The position numbers were made by a program, and so were the translations under genes. From Planctomycetaceae bacterium (GTDB lineage Bacteria; Planctomycetota; MHYJ01; SBBU01), in NCBI GenBank assembly GCA_005239585.1, contig SBBU01000065.1, positions 1-8,951 of the forward strand: DNA of 8,951 nt, given 5' to 3'. Below the pieces are notes generated by a model, which saw only the letters and a program-made list of their open reading frames with translations, ran no database searches and was not told where the DNA came from. Positions 1 to 6,288 of the stretch are shown in pieces (positions within the stretch are counted from its first letter, which is position 1; each line of letters opens with the position of its first letter).

Positions 1-1
1 A

Positions 2-817
2 AAGTATGTATTCAAGGGGAACAAGGCGGTGGATCATATAAAATTAGCAGATCATTGCCGCAAGAACGGACTTTACAGACTGGCAATTGAAGAATATGAA
101 CGTGGGCTGGAGAAGGATAAATCAATGAAAGCTCAGGTAGAAAAGGCGATTAAAGACACAATTACAGAGGATGCTAGGAACAAGTACGAACGCGCCAAGA
201 AGATAATTGACGAGGATAAACCTGAGAAGTACAAAGAGGCTGCTGCGATACTTAAAGACCTGATGTTAAACTATTCTGAAACACCATATTCTGACCTGGC
301 AAAGAAGCATGATAGTGAACTTGCTGAAAAGATCAGAAAGATCATGGAGGATGAAGAGAAAAAACGCGAGGAAATGGAACGCATGAAGATACAACTTGAA
401 AAAGAGAAGGAGGGCAAATTAGTTAAGGATATACAAAAGGCTATTCTGGACGCAAGAGAGATATGGAATCAAGGACTGGACTATGAAACTGATTTAGTAA
501 AATCTGGGCTTGCAGCTTCCAAGTGGAATCAGGCGGAAACCAAGTTGTTAGAGGCAAAAAAGAGTGCCGAACTCCTTGCCAAGTTTGGAAAGGAACAGAA
601 TACCCAAAAGGAACTTCAGGTTCTCATACCCATGATAGATAGCTGGCTTATGAGAGTCTACTATACGCTTGGGCGTTTTTATGCGCAGGAGGCAGATTAC
701 TTGAAGGCCATGCATTGGTTAAATAAGGCCCTCAAGATCGATCCAGATAACGCAGTAGCTAATACTTTGAAGCTGGAAATTACGTTGCATATTATCAAGA
801 TGAAGCAGCCTAAATAG
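2..817 (+). CDS. TPR/coiled-coil protein, 5' end outside the window
   Basis: The frame ending at TAA 815-817 is open through the left edge: upstream of the GTG at 29-31 it reads KYVFKGNKA, which runs smoothly into VDHIKLADHC. The true start is therefore probably outside the window and GTG-29 is an internal valine. Counting from GTG-29 as residue 1, a TPR-like helical hairpin spans about residues 3-35 (KLADHCRKNGLYRLAIEEYE). A second, clear TPR is near residues 209-243 (YYTLGRFYAQ, then ALKIDPDN). Between them is a long, charged, Lys/Glu-rich helical stretch, about residues 75-135, typical of coiled coil. No catalytic motif is visible. TPR proteins usually act as protein-interaction scaffolds, and no partner can be named here. 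The stop lies 77 nt before the NfeD gene, so it may or may not share that transcript. The coding frame is firm; the function is unknown. Confidence 0.85.
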   Translation, partial: KYVFKGNKAVDHIKLADHCRKNGLYRLAIEEYERGLEKDKSMKAQVEKAIKDTITEDARNKYERAKKIIDEDKPEKYKEAAAILKDLMLNYSETPYSDLAKKHDSELAEKIRKIMEDEEKKREEMERMKIQLEKEKEGKLVKDIQKAILDAREIWNQGLDYETDLVKSGLAASKWNQAETKLLEAKKSAELLAKFGKEQNTQKELQVLIPMIDSWLMRVYYTLGRFYAQEADYLKAMHWLNKALKIDPDNAVANTLKLEITLHIIKMKQPK

Positions 818-853
818 CTGCGATCGTGAATGTCCACTAAAATTATCCTCTAG

Positions 854-891
854 GGGCTTTCATTTTCACTATCACAGTTGTAAAATAGCCC
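854..891 (+). other. Imperfect hairpin just upstream of nfeD start
   Basis: GGGCT (854-858) and ATTTT (862-866) can pair with AGCCC (887-891) and AAAAT (882-886). This gives a 10-bp stem interrupted by a TTC bulge, with a loop of about 15 nt, ending 3 nt before ATG 895. No Shine-Dalgarno sequence is visible before this ATG. There is no U-run after the stem, so it is not a typical intrinsic terminator. It could influence translation initiation of the operon or be chance. Confidence 0.35.
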
Positions 892-894
892 AAC

Positions 895-2349
895 ATGAAA
901 TTGATTCTACTCTCATTGATAGGCTTGATGGCTGTGAATAGTTCTACGCCGGAAAAGGTCTATATTGTCCCGATTTACGGCGCTATTGACCCCAGCAACC
1001 GTGCATTTCTGCGTCGAGTTATTGACAAAATAAAGAAGGATAAACCTACTCTTGTTGTTTTTGAGATCAGCACGCCCGGCGGCGATGTGGGATCAATGGA
1101 AGCAATGAGCCAAATGATTCTGGATCTGAGGCACGACATTAAAACATGCGCTTTTATAACGTCCAGCAGGGGAAAGGATGAGTATACAGCAAGTACTGCG
1201 TGGTCTGCAGGCTCTCTGATTGCGATGTCGTGTCAGAGAATATTCATGGAACAAGTCTCGGTAATAGGTGCTGCTCAACCCATGTATATGACGCAGGAAG
1301 GTATGAGACCAGCAGAGCGCAAGATCATAGGTGCCCTAAGTGTGCAGTTTGGAGCCATAGCTGAAAGTAATGGCTATCCAAAGAATCTGGCAGTGGCTAT
1401 GGTTGATCCTGATTATGAAGTTTTCAAGGTTACTGTAGAAGGAGAGGAGAAGATGCGATTTCTTACAAGGGATGAGATAGAGGAGTTACGACAGAAACAT
1501 AAAAACATAAAGGAAAGCCTCGTAACTACTAAAGGAACTCCACTTTCACTCGATGCAAAGAAGGCAGCTGAATATGGCTTGGCCACTATAGTTAAAAATA
1601 GAAGTGATCTCTATAAACATTACTCTGTTGTTGATCCAGTTGAAGTAGAGGAGTCATACACGTGGAGCGAAGATCTTGTGCGTTACGTTACATCTCCGGT
1701 TGTTACCTCAATTTTGCTGTTGATTGGCTTTCTTGCAATATACATGGAATTTCGCTCACCGGGAATCGGATATCCTACTGTGATTGCTGTTGTTTGTCTT
1801 GGTTTGGTACTTTTTGGGCATCATCTTGCAGGTCTTGCCCAAGTTCCACAAATTATCATGATAATTTGTGGTCTTGTCTTGGTTGCATTTGAATTTTTTG
1901 TACTGCCCGGCACTATGATTTTCCTCACGGTAGGTCTGGGGCTTGTGTTGGTTGGATTTATCATGTCAATTCAGGGATTTGCAATCCCAGACGTCAGGAG
2001 TCCAATTCAGGTAGACACTTTCCTTGCCTCTACGTTACGTGTCCTTGTCCCATTTCTCGTATCCACATTCCTTTTTATCATCATCATTAAAATAATGCCG
2101 GGTGTTCCTGTTTTGAATAGGATGGTTCTTCAGGGAGAACTGGCAGGCAGTCCTGCAACAAATCATCAATTCCCACCAGATATTGTATCAAAGGAGGGAG
2201 TGGCCCTTTCAATGCTACGTCCTGCGGGAAATATTGAGGTAGATAAACAAGTCTATGATGCTGTTACTGAAGGGGAATTTATAGACAAGGGTGAGCGGAT
2301 AATTGTAAAGGCAGTAGAGGGGAATAGGATCATTGTTAAAAAGGCCTAA
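895..2349 (+). CDS. nfeD: NfeD long form: membrane-bound ClpP/SppA-like serine protease with C-terminal NfeD domain
   Basis: This is a 484-residue integral membrane protein. Residues 1-16 form a hydrophobic signal-like segment (MKLILLSLIGLMAV). Residues about 20-240 are a ClpP/SppA-like protease domain: VVFEISTPGGDVG (54-66) is the substrate-binding strand/turn, S104 in TAWSAGSLIAM is the likely nucleophile, and IGAAQPM (124-130) follows. K143 in the ERKIIGAL segment is the likely general base; the 39-residue Ser-Lys spacing is close to that of the characterised archaeal homologue 1510-N (S97/K138). Residues about 266-402 hold about five membrane segments. Residues about 430-484 form the NfeD OB-like domain, ending ERIIVKAVEGNRIIVKK. 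Long NfeD proteins co-occur with SPFH/flotillin proteins and are thought to process or organise membrane-microdomain proteins. The stop overlaps the next start as TAATG, indicating translational coupling. Catalytic residue assignment is by motif only. Confidence 0.93.
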   Translation: MKLILLSLIGLMAVNSSTPEKVYIVPIYGAIDPSNRAFLRRVIDKIKKDKPTLVVFEISTPGGDVGSMEAMSQMILDLRHDIKTCAFITSSRGKDEYTASTAWSAGSLIAMSCQRIFMEQVSVIGAAQPMYMTQEGMRPAERKIIGALSVQFGAIAESNGYPKNLAVAMVDPDYEVFKVTVEGEEKMRFLTRDEIEELRQKHKNIKESLVTTKGTPLSLDAKKAAEYGLATIVKNRSDLYKHYSVVDPVEVEESYTWSEDLVRYVTSPVVTSILLLIGFLAIYMEFRSPGIGYPTVIAVVCLGLVLFGHHLAGLAQVPQIIMIICGLVLVAFEFFVLPGTMIFLTVGLGLVLVGFIMSIQGFAIPDVRSPIQVDTFLASTLRVLVPFLVSTFLFIIIIKIMPGVPVLNRMVLQGELAGSPATNHQFPPDIVSKEGVALSMLRPAGNIEVDKQVYDAVTEGEFIDKGERIIVKAVEGNRIIVKKA

Positions 2350-2786
2350 TGCTTCTATTAAGCATATTTCTCTATCTCGTTGGAATTGTACTCGTTGTAG
2401 CTGAAACTATTCTTCCGGGCTTTGTAATGGGAATAGGCGGTGTAGCTTCTCTAATTCTTGCAATTTATCTTGCATTCACTGAAAACCCGATGATAGCAGT
2501 TTGTGAGACCATGATTGCAGTTGTATTTGTTCCAGTAGTTATCATATGGGGACTGCGAAGGATGCAGTTAAAGACCGCATTCAACAACAAGGCTGGAGGC
2601 TTGCAGGATCTCTCTCTAGTTGGTAAAACTGCTGAGGTTATTAATGACCTAAAACCGTATGGTACAGTACTTGTTGATGGCAAAAAACTCTCTGCGACCA
2701 GCTTTAGTGAGTTTATAACCAAGGGGGCCAGCGTAGTGATAGTAAAGGTTGAAGGATCAAACATATTTGTTAGAAAAGCTGATTAG
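2349..2786 (+). CDS. Short NfeD-family membrane protein
   Basis: This is a 145-residue protein whose ATG shares one base with the upstream TAA. Three membrane segments are predicted near residues 2-19, 24-43 and 48-67. A soluble OB-like NfeD domain follows at about 88-145: LVGKTAEVINDLKPYGTV, then GKKLSATSFSEFITKGASV, then VEGSNIFVRK. This is the usual NfeD layout of G-K-x-G/A at the first strand and a V-E-G-N/S-x-I/V-x-V end. It lacks the protease domain of its neighbour. Short NfeD proteins have no demonstrated enzyme activity; they are thought to interact with flotillin-like proteins. The floA gene begins 21 nt downstream behind its own strong ribosome-binding site. Identification is firm; the precise role is inferred from family and context. 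Confidence 0.91.
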   Translation: MLLLSIFLYLVGIVLVVAETILPGFVMGIGGVASLILAIYLAFTENPMIAVCETMIAVVFVPVVIIWGLRRMQLKTAFNNKAGGLQDLSLVGKTAEVINDLKPYGTVLVDGKKLSATSFSEFITKGASVVIVKVEGSNIFVRKAD

Positions 2787-2795
2787 AAACTAGTT

Positions 2796-2803
2796 AAGGA
2801 GGG
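2796..2803 (+). promoter_or_regulatory. Strong Shine-Dalgarno site for floA
   Basis: AAGGAGGG lies 4 nt before ATG 2808, a near-perfect anti-16S complement. It supports this start for FloA and suggests it is translated more strongly than the coupled NfeD genes upstream. Confidence 0.8.
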
Positions 2804-2807
2804 AAAG

Positions 2808-3878
2808 ATGTTAAATTTGGCACTTTCGGTACAAAGTAAACCTAGTAGCAGTAATCCTGAAATAGGCCAGATCTTGATGATAGGTGGAGTCATTGTTGCT
2901 GGTCTGTTTGTCATAGTACTAGTCTTCATACTTTTCAAATTTGGTGGGCTGTGGATCCAGTCAACATTGTCAGGTGCGCCTGTAGGGCCATTTGCACTTG
3001 TCGGAATGGCGCTGCGAAAAGTCAAACCAAGCATTATCGTTGATGCAAGAATCATGGCAGTCAAAGCTGGCGTTCCTATGAGGACGGATGATCTTGAGGC
3101 ATTATATCTTGCAAGAGGCGATGTTGTTGGTGTGACAAGATCTTTAATTGCATCCAATAAGGCAGGATTGGGCCTCACATTTCAGCAGGCAACCGCCATT
3201 AATCTTGCTGGAAGAGATGTGCTAGATGCTGTTAAAACAAGCGTAACACCAAAAGTGATTGATTGTCCTGATCCCAAAAAGGGCCGTGACACACTTGATG
3301 CCGTTGCTATGGATGGAATTCAGCTCAAGGTCAAGGCCCGAGTGACTGTCAGAATGAACTTGGCGCGTCTTATCGGCGGCGCCACAGAGGAAACAGTTAT
3401 AGCACGAGTTGGTGAGGGCATTGTTTCAAGCATTGGTTCTGCTGAGAGCTACAAGGCCGTTCTAGCAAATCCGGATGTGATTTCGAAACAGGTGCTGGCA
3501 AAAGGTCTGGATGCGCAGACTGCATTTGAAATCGTTTCTATTGATATCGCAGACGTTGATGTCGGTGAAAACGTAGGCGCGAGACTCCAGGCAGATCAGG
3601 CAGAAGCCAACATGCGCATGTTCCGGGCGGAGGCAGAGAAGAGGAGGGCGCTCGCTGTGGCAAAAGAGCAGGAAATGAAAGCCCTTGATCAGGAGAACAG
3701 GGCCAAGGTTACGCTATCAGAGGCTGAGATACCACTAGCCATGGCCTCTGCTATAAGAGAAGGTAAATTCGGTGTGGCCGATTATTTCCTTTTGAGGAAT
3801 ATTCAAGCTGATACCGATATGCGCCGCTCAATAGCTGATCCCAAGAGTACTCATGGTCATCAAGAGGATAAGAAATAA
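2808..3878 (+). CDS. floA: Flotillin-like protein FloA (SPFH family)
   Basis: This is a 356-residue protein matching FloA (YqfA) almost end to end. Residues about 20-44 form the N-terminal membrane hairpin ([20 protein letters not shown]), followed by [26 protein letters not shown]. The SPFH core contains [20 protein letters not shown] (132-151), [39 protein letters not shown] and [19 protein letters not shown]. Residues about 250-310 are the Glu/Ala-rich coiled coil ([20 protein letters not shown]). The tail has [20 protein letters not shown], the typical FloA ending. Compared with Bacillus FloA from memory, there is a short insertion near residues 153-163 ([11 protein letters not shown]). 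FloA oligomers scaffold functional membrane microdomains, and linkage to NfeD genes is a conserved arrangement. The start is fixed by the strong SD; the stop overlaps the next ATG. Confidence 0.97.
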   Translation: MLNLALSVQSKPSSSNPEIGQILMIGGVIVAGLFVIVLVFILFKFGGLWIQSTLSGAPVGPFALVGMALRKVKPSIIVDARIMAVKAGVPMRTDDLEALYLARGDVVGVTRSLIASNKAGLGLTFQQATAINLAGRDVLDAVKTSVTPKVIDCPDPKKGRDTLDAVAMDGIQLKVKARVTVRMNLARLIGGATEETVIARVGEGIVSSIGSAESYKAVLANPDVISKQVLAKGLDAQTAFEIVSIDIADVDVGENVGARLQADQAEANMRMFRAEAEKRRALAVAKEQEMKALDQENRAKVTLSEAEIPLAMASAIREGKFGVADYFLLRNIQADTDMRRSIADPKSTHGHQEDKK

Positions 3879-4354
3879 TGAATGAAATAATCGCACTTCT
3901 CTTCATAGTGATCATGATTGGCGGGGAGATCTATAATGCGTTAGTTCGTAAAAAGGTCATCAAGGAGCGTAAAGAGACAACTACAGAGACCACAGAACCT
4001 AAACAAGAGTCCTCAGAGGGAGAAGAATACAAGCGCTATCTAGAGGAATTGAAGAGGAGGTACAGACAGGAAGAACCACAGGTGGTTTTAGTTGAAGAAC
4101 CACCTCAGGAAGAGCAGGAACAGGAAGAAGAACAAAAACTTGTTGCAGTAGAAGCAGAGAAACCTGTAGCGCTTACTCCAGAGGTTACTGTTCAGGTGGT
4201 AGAGGTAAAATCAGTTTCATTTGAAGATCGAGTCTTTAAATTGGGAGAATTTGACCCTATCAGAAAGGCCTATGTTTACAAGGAAGTCTTTGGCAAGGCT
4301 CGAGGCATGGATATACTTCGCGGTAATTACTTTCCATGGGAAATTCGCGGATAA
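3878..4354 (+). CDS. Small membrane-anchored Glu-rich protein of the floA operon
   Basis: This is a 158-residue protein whose ATG overlaps the floA TAA by one base (TAATG). Residues 1-20 are a single hydrophobic segment (NEIIALLFIVIMIGGEIYNA), followed by a basic stretch (RKKVIKERK) expected to stay in the cytoplasm. Residues about 30-90 are low-complexity, rich in Glu, Gln and Pro (EEPPQEEQEQEEEQK) and probably disordered or coiled. Residues about 114-158 look folded: FEDRVFKLGEFDPIRKAYVY, then KEVFGKARG. I recall similar C-terminal E-hydrophobic-hydrophobic-G motifs in small Planctomycetes proteins, but cannot test this here. Tight coupling to floA suggests a microdomain-associated membrane tether. 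No biochemical function can be assigned. Translation is well supported by the overlap and clean frame. Confidence 0.82.
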   Translation: MNEIIALLFIVIMIGGEIYNALVRKKVIKERKETTTETTEPKQESSEGEEYKRYLEELKRRYRQEEPQVVLVEEPPQEEQEQEEEQKLVAVEAEKPVALTPEVTVQVVEVKSVSFEDRVFKLGEFDPIRKAYVYKEVFGKARGMDILRGNYFPWEIRG

Positions 4355-4365
4355 ATCCCTCCCGT

Positions 4366-4394
4366 TTGACAAGTGAAAATAGTTGAACCGAAAT
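4366..4394 (+). promoter_or_regulatory. Possible promoter for the VKOR gene
   Basis: A perfect -35 box TTGACA (4366-4371) is followed after 17 nt by CGAAAT (4389-4394), a poor -10 box with 3 of 6 matches. It lies in the 94-nt gap after the FloA operon, about 55 nt before the VKOR ATG. It would allow separate transcription of that gene, but the weak -10 keeps confidence low. Confidence 0.35.
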
Positions 4395-4408
4395 TGAGTC
4401 ATGTCCAG

Positions 4409-4422
4409 ACGGCTGTAGCCGT
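4409..4422 (+). other. Small inverted repeat between the FloA operon and VKOR gene
   Basis: ACGGCTGTAGCCGT is self-complementary, giving a 5-bp stem with a TGTA tetraloop in practice. It has no following U-run, so it is not a convincing terminator. It could be a small leader hairpin of the VKOR transcript or a protein-binding palindrome. Confidence 0.3.
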
Positions 4423-4448
4423 TGTAAAGAGATACAGGTAATCTTGTA

Positions 4449-4844
4449 ATGTTGATCATATTATTGTGGATTGGCATTTTAGGGGGAATACTCTCTTCAA
4501 CAGCAGCTCTGTACGGAAGATATTATACCCTGCCCAGTTTTCTTACAGGACCTAATATCTGCAAGCTAGAGGCAGGCGGATGCCAGGTGCTTTTTCGGAG
4601 CAGGAACGCAGCCATTTTGGGCGTTCCCAATTCATTTCTTGGTATTCTGTTTTATGCACTGCTCATAATTGGATTTTCTTCTAGTTGGCCGATTTGGTTC
4701 TTGCTATTGGGGGCTTGTGCGGCATTGGTAATGAGCATATGGCTTGCAAGTAGCTTAATCGCAAATAAGCGCGAATGTATGATCTGCTGGTTCGGCCATT
4801 TTTCGAATGCAATTATATGGATTGTTCTAGCTGCTCAGTTATAG
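4449..4844 (+). CDS. Vitamin K epoxide reductase (VKOR)-family disulfide-forming membrane protein
   Basis: This is a 131-residue protein with the four-helix VKOR core and no fused thioredoxin domain. Predicted membrane segments are near residues 2-20, 57-75, 80-102 and 113-130. The hallmark residues are all present: loop cysteines C38 and C45 (ICKLEAGGC), a nearby Ser (S51), the GVPNSFLGILFY segment beginning TM2, and the quinone-reducing CxxC at C110-C113 (CMIC) entering TM4. Bacterial VKOR proteins re-oxidise an exported thioredoxin-fold oxidase and pass electrons to quinone, replacing DsbB. No DsbA is seen in the window. The convergent gene on the other strand, however, encodes an exported thioredoxin-like Cys-Sec protein, a possible partner. 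The ATG has only a weak upstream AGG-type SD. Identification is strong; substrate and partner are inferred. Confidence 0.94.
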   Translation: MLIILLWIGILGGILSSTAALYGRYYTLPSFLTGPNICKLEAGGCQVLFRSRNAAILGVPNSFLGILFYALLIIGFSSSWPIWFLLLGACAALVMSIWLASSLIANKRECMICWFGHFSNAIIWIVLAAQL

Positions 4845-4861
4845 AGTCGATCTTTTAAATA

Positions 4862-4892
4862 TTGCTACCCTGACGACAAGTCAGGGTAGCAA
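4862..4892. terminator. Bidirectional hairpin terminator between convergent genes
   Basis: TTGCTACCCTGAC (4862-4874) and GTCAGGGTAGCAA (4880-4892) form a perfect 13-bp stem with a 5-nt loop (GACAA). It fills the 60-nt gap between the VKOR stop and the stop of the convergent thioredoxin-like gene, the classic place for a shared terminator. Neither side has a long clean U-run; the minus side (TATTTAAAAG) is slightly better. Confidence 0.82.
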
Positions 4893-4904
4893 GCAATTCA
4901 ATAT

Positions 4905-6098
4905 CTAGTTGATTCCGCCAAATTTAAAGGTGGAAGGTATCAACCCAAGGTAAGGATCATCCAAGTCGCATTTGAGCGCCTCTTTGTAGATTTCTTTGTA
5001 AATGTCTTTAGGCTTTGGTAAAAGTTTTTTAAGAAGCATCGAATAGATCTTTGGCTTTTTCACTGTTTTGTTCAATTCAGTATCTTCCTTTATTAGTTTT
5101 TCTTCCAATGTTTCTTTACTTGTTATTGTTGATGACTTGAGGTCTTCGAATAATTTCTTCACAGCCTCCTTGATTGGTGTTTCAATCCATTTCTTGCTTT
5201 TCGTCAATTCAAGGCTAACTATTCTTTTTAGATGTTCAACTGCCTGCTTTCCTTCTAGTAGCCATTCATAGTGTTCTTTGACAATTCGCTCAAGATACGA
5301 GTTAGAACCGTATGACCTGTCGAACAATATTTTTGCAGCCATGGCATCTTCCATAAATGTTTCTGGGGTGTTTATGCCGGGCAGCACAGATATCACATGG
5401 CCGTCCGGCGTACAAAAGTATGTGGCGATATCTCCATTGGCAGTTCGTGTTACTGGTTTGCCGTCACCGAAATCGATTGTGACCTTTGGGACCTTTCTCA
5501 GGCTTTCCCACACTGGAACGAAATTCTCATTGATAAGCTTTATTATCTTGTCGTTCGAGAACAGTACTGCTCTCGCTATGCGGGCATTTGTTCAACAAAA
5601 CTCTTCATCTAGGTCGCCTAGCAGATGAAACAACATGACCATTTTGCCCTCTTTTTTTGCCTTTGCAGTCGCCTTTTCGAAATCACGTTCCCATTTGATC
5701 TCTTTTAGCGCCTTGGTGTAGCTCTTGTTACCATTACCAGAGGGTGAATTGTTGGCAATTGTTTTTTTTATCGGTGCTTCAATTTCTTTCTTGGCCGTGG
5801 CTACAACTGTTCCACTCTTCTCCTGAAAAGTCTTGTCGATTTTGTCTAGATCGGATAAAAGTGAATTGATAGTAATCAGCTTCTTGATTGGGGCTTCAAT
5901 GATGCTTTTACCATACGCAGTTATTACTTTTCCGTCTTTCTTGAATGGGTATTCAACTGCAGTCATGGCACCAGAAACTAGAACTTTTTCAGCCTTTTTA
6001 TTGGATACTTGATTGGGCACTTGTTGAATTGTTGCTAGTGATGTAAATAGAGCTATAGCGATTAGCAGGCCTACTTTTATGCCTTTTTTAGGTCTCAT
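4905..6098 (-). CDS. Exported thioredoxin-like selenoprotein with a Cys-Sec pair (in-frame UGA read as Sec)
   Basis: Two apparent ORFs (6098-5592 and 5513-4905) are one continuous frame interrupted only by TGA at 5592-5594. Reading TGA as selenocysteine gives 397 residues ending at TAG 4905-4907. Residues 1-22 are a signal peptide (KK then LLIAIALFTSLAT). Residues about 56-118 hold a duplicated segment with IEAPIKK at 67-73 and 106-112. The thioredoxin-like domain starts near 130: WERDFEKA, then GKMVMLFHLLGDLDEEFC-U-TNARIARAVLF, with C168 and U169 as the active pair. It continues through LINENFVPVWES, KVTIDFGDGKPVTRT and YFCTPDGHVISVLPG. Residues about 250-397 are a Lys/Glu-rich helical tail with a third IETPIK (305-310). 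Homologues I recall have adjacent cysteines at the same place (FCCANAR-like), so Sec would replace the second Cys. A SECIS-like hairpin follows the UGA. GGAGG lies 6 nt before the ATG. The alternative is a nonsense mutation of a Cys codon, or a sequence error. Confidence 0.8.
5556..5575 (-). promoter_or_regulatory. Candidate bacterial SECIS element
   Basis: On the minus strand CGAGAGCA pairs with UGUUCUCG (8 bp, one G-U wobble) around a GUAC apical loop. The stem begins 16 nt after the UGA and the loop begins 24 nt after it. Known bacterial SECIS elements lie directly 3' of the UGA inside the coding region, have their apical loop about 16-37 nt from it and carry a G at the start of the loop; all these conditions hold here. 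The fit is by eye; no folding energy was computed. Confidence 0.65.
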
Positions 6099-6102
6099 AG
6101 AA

Positions 6103-6110
6103 CACCTCCA
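6103..6110 (-). promoter_or_regulatory. Ribosome-binding site of the selenoprotein gene
   Basis: On the minus strand TGGAGGTG lies just upstream of ATG 6098-6096, with 6 nt between GGAGG and the ATG. It fixes this start, directly before a signal peptide. No comparable site precedes the GTG at 5513, which argues against independent translation of the downstream half. Confidence 0.8.
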
Positions 6111-6129
6111 TTAAAAGTTAAAACTCTCA

Positions 6130-6138
6130 TCTATAACA
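6130..6138 (-). promoter_or_regulatory. Weak extended -10 candidate for the selenoprotein gene
   Basis: On the minus strand TGTTATAGA matches the extended -10 pattern (TGn before TATAGA, 4 of 6), about 32 nt upstream of the ATG. I found no good -35 box at the usual distance. It is the best candidate in the divergent intergenic region but weak. Confidence 0.22.
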
Positions 6139-6168
6139 ATAGGACTTTTAGGATTGATTTTTATTCCA

Positions 6169-6197
6169 TTGACACGGCTAAAATGGCAGAGTATAAG
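6169..6197 (+). promoter_or_regulatory. Sigma70-type promoter for the ABC transporter operon
   Basis: A perfect TTGACA (6169-6174), a 17-nt spacer and TATAAG (6192-6197, 5 of 6) form a near-consensus housekeeping promoter. Transcription would start near 6204 and give a leader of about 85 nt before ATG 6289. It lies in the 190-nt gap between the divergent selenoprotein and ABC genes. Confidence 0.72.
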
Positions 6198-6228
6198 GTA
6201 CAGATAATCAGGGAATTATGATTGCTGA

Positions 6229-6257
6229 TTGACGGTTTTTCTGATTGGTGCTAATGT
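6229..6257 (+). promoter_or_regulatory. Possible second, weaker promoter for the ABC operon
   Basis: TTGACG (6229-6234) is followed after 17 nt by TAATGT (6252-6257), which has only 3 of 6 matches to the -10 consensus. It sits about 60 nt downstream of the stronger promoter and about 30 nt upstream of the ATPase start, and could be a secondary start site or chance. Confidence 0.28.
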
Positions 6258-6288
6258 GATGCTTGAACAATCGTATAAAAGGTAGGCA

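Noticed and set aside
2783..3178. Minus-strand ORF of 131 codons opposite floA
   Set aside because: It lies fully antisense to the N-terminal part of a well-identified FloA and its protein resembles nothing known; a codon-bias shadow.
4862..4892. Mobile-element terminal repeat or CRISPR repeat
   Set aside because: It is a single perfect hairpin between two convergent stop codons with no transposase or array nearby; a terminator explains it.
4905..5513. Independent 202-residue minus-strand gene starting with GTG at 5513
   Set aside because: The frame continues upstream in phase to the UGA with domain-consistent residues (TNARIARAVLF to NENFVPV), and no SD precedes the GTG. It is the downstream part of the selenoprotein.
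5592..5594. TGA as a nonsense mutation making a pseudogene
   Set aside because: Both halves are intact without further stops or frameshifts, the TGA sits at the redox position after a Cys, and a SECIS-like hairpin follows. Not excluded, but less likely.
5278..5628. Plus-strand ORF of 116 codons opposite the selenoprotein
   Set aside because: It is a shadow of the minus-strand coding sequence; its product has no recognisable domain and no ribosome-binding site.
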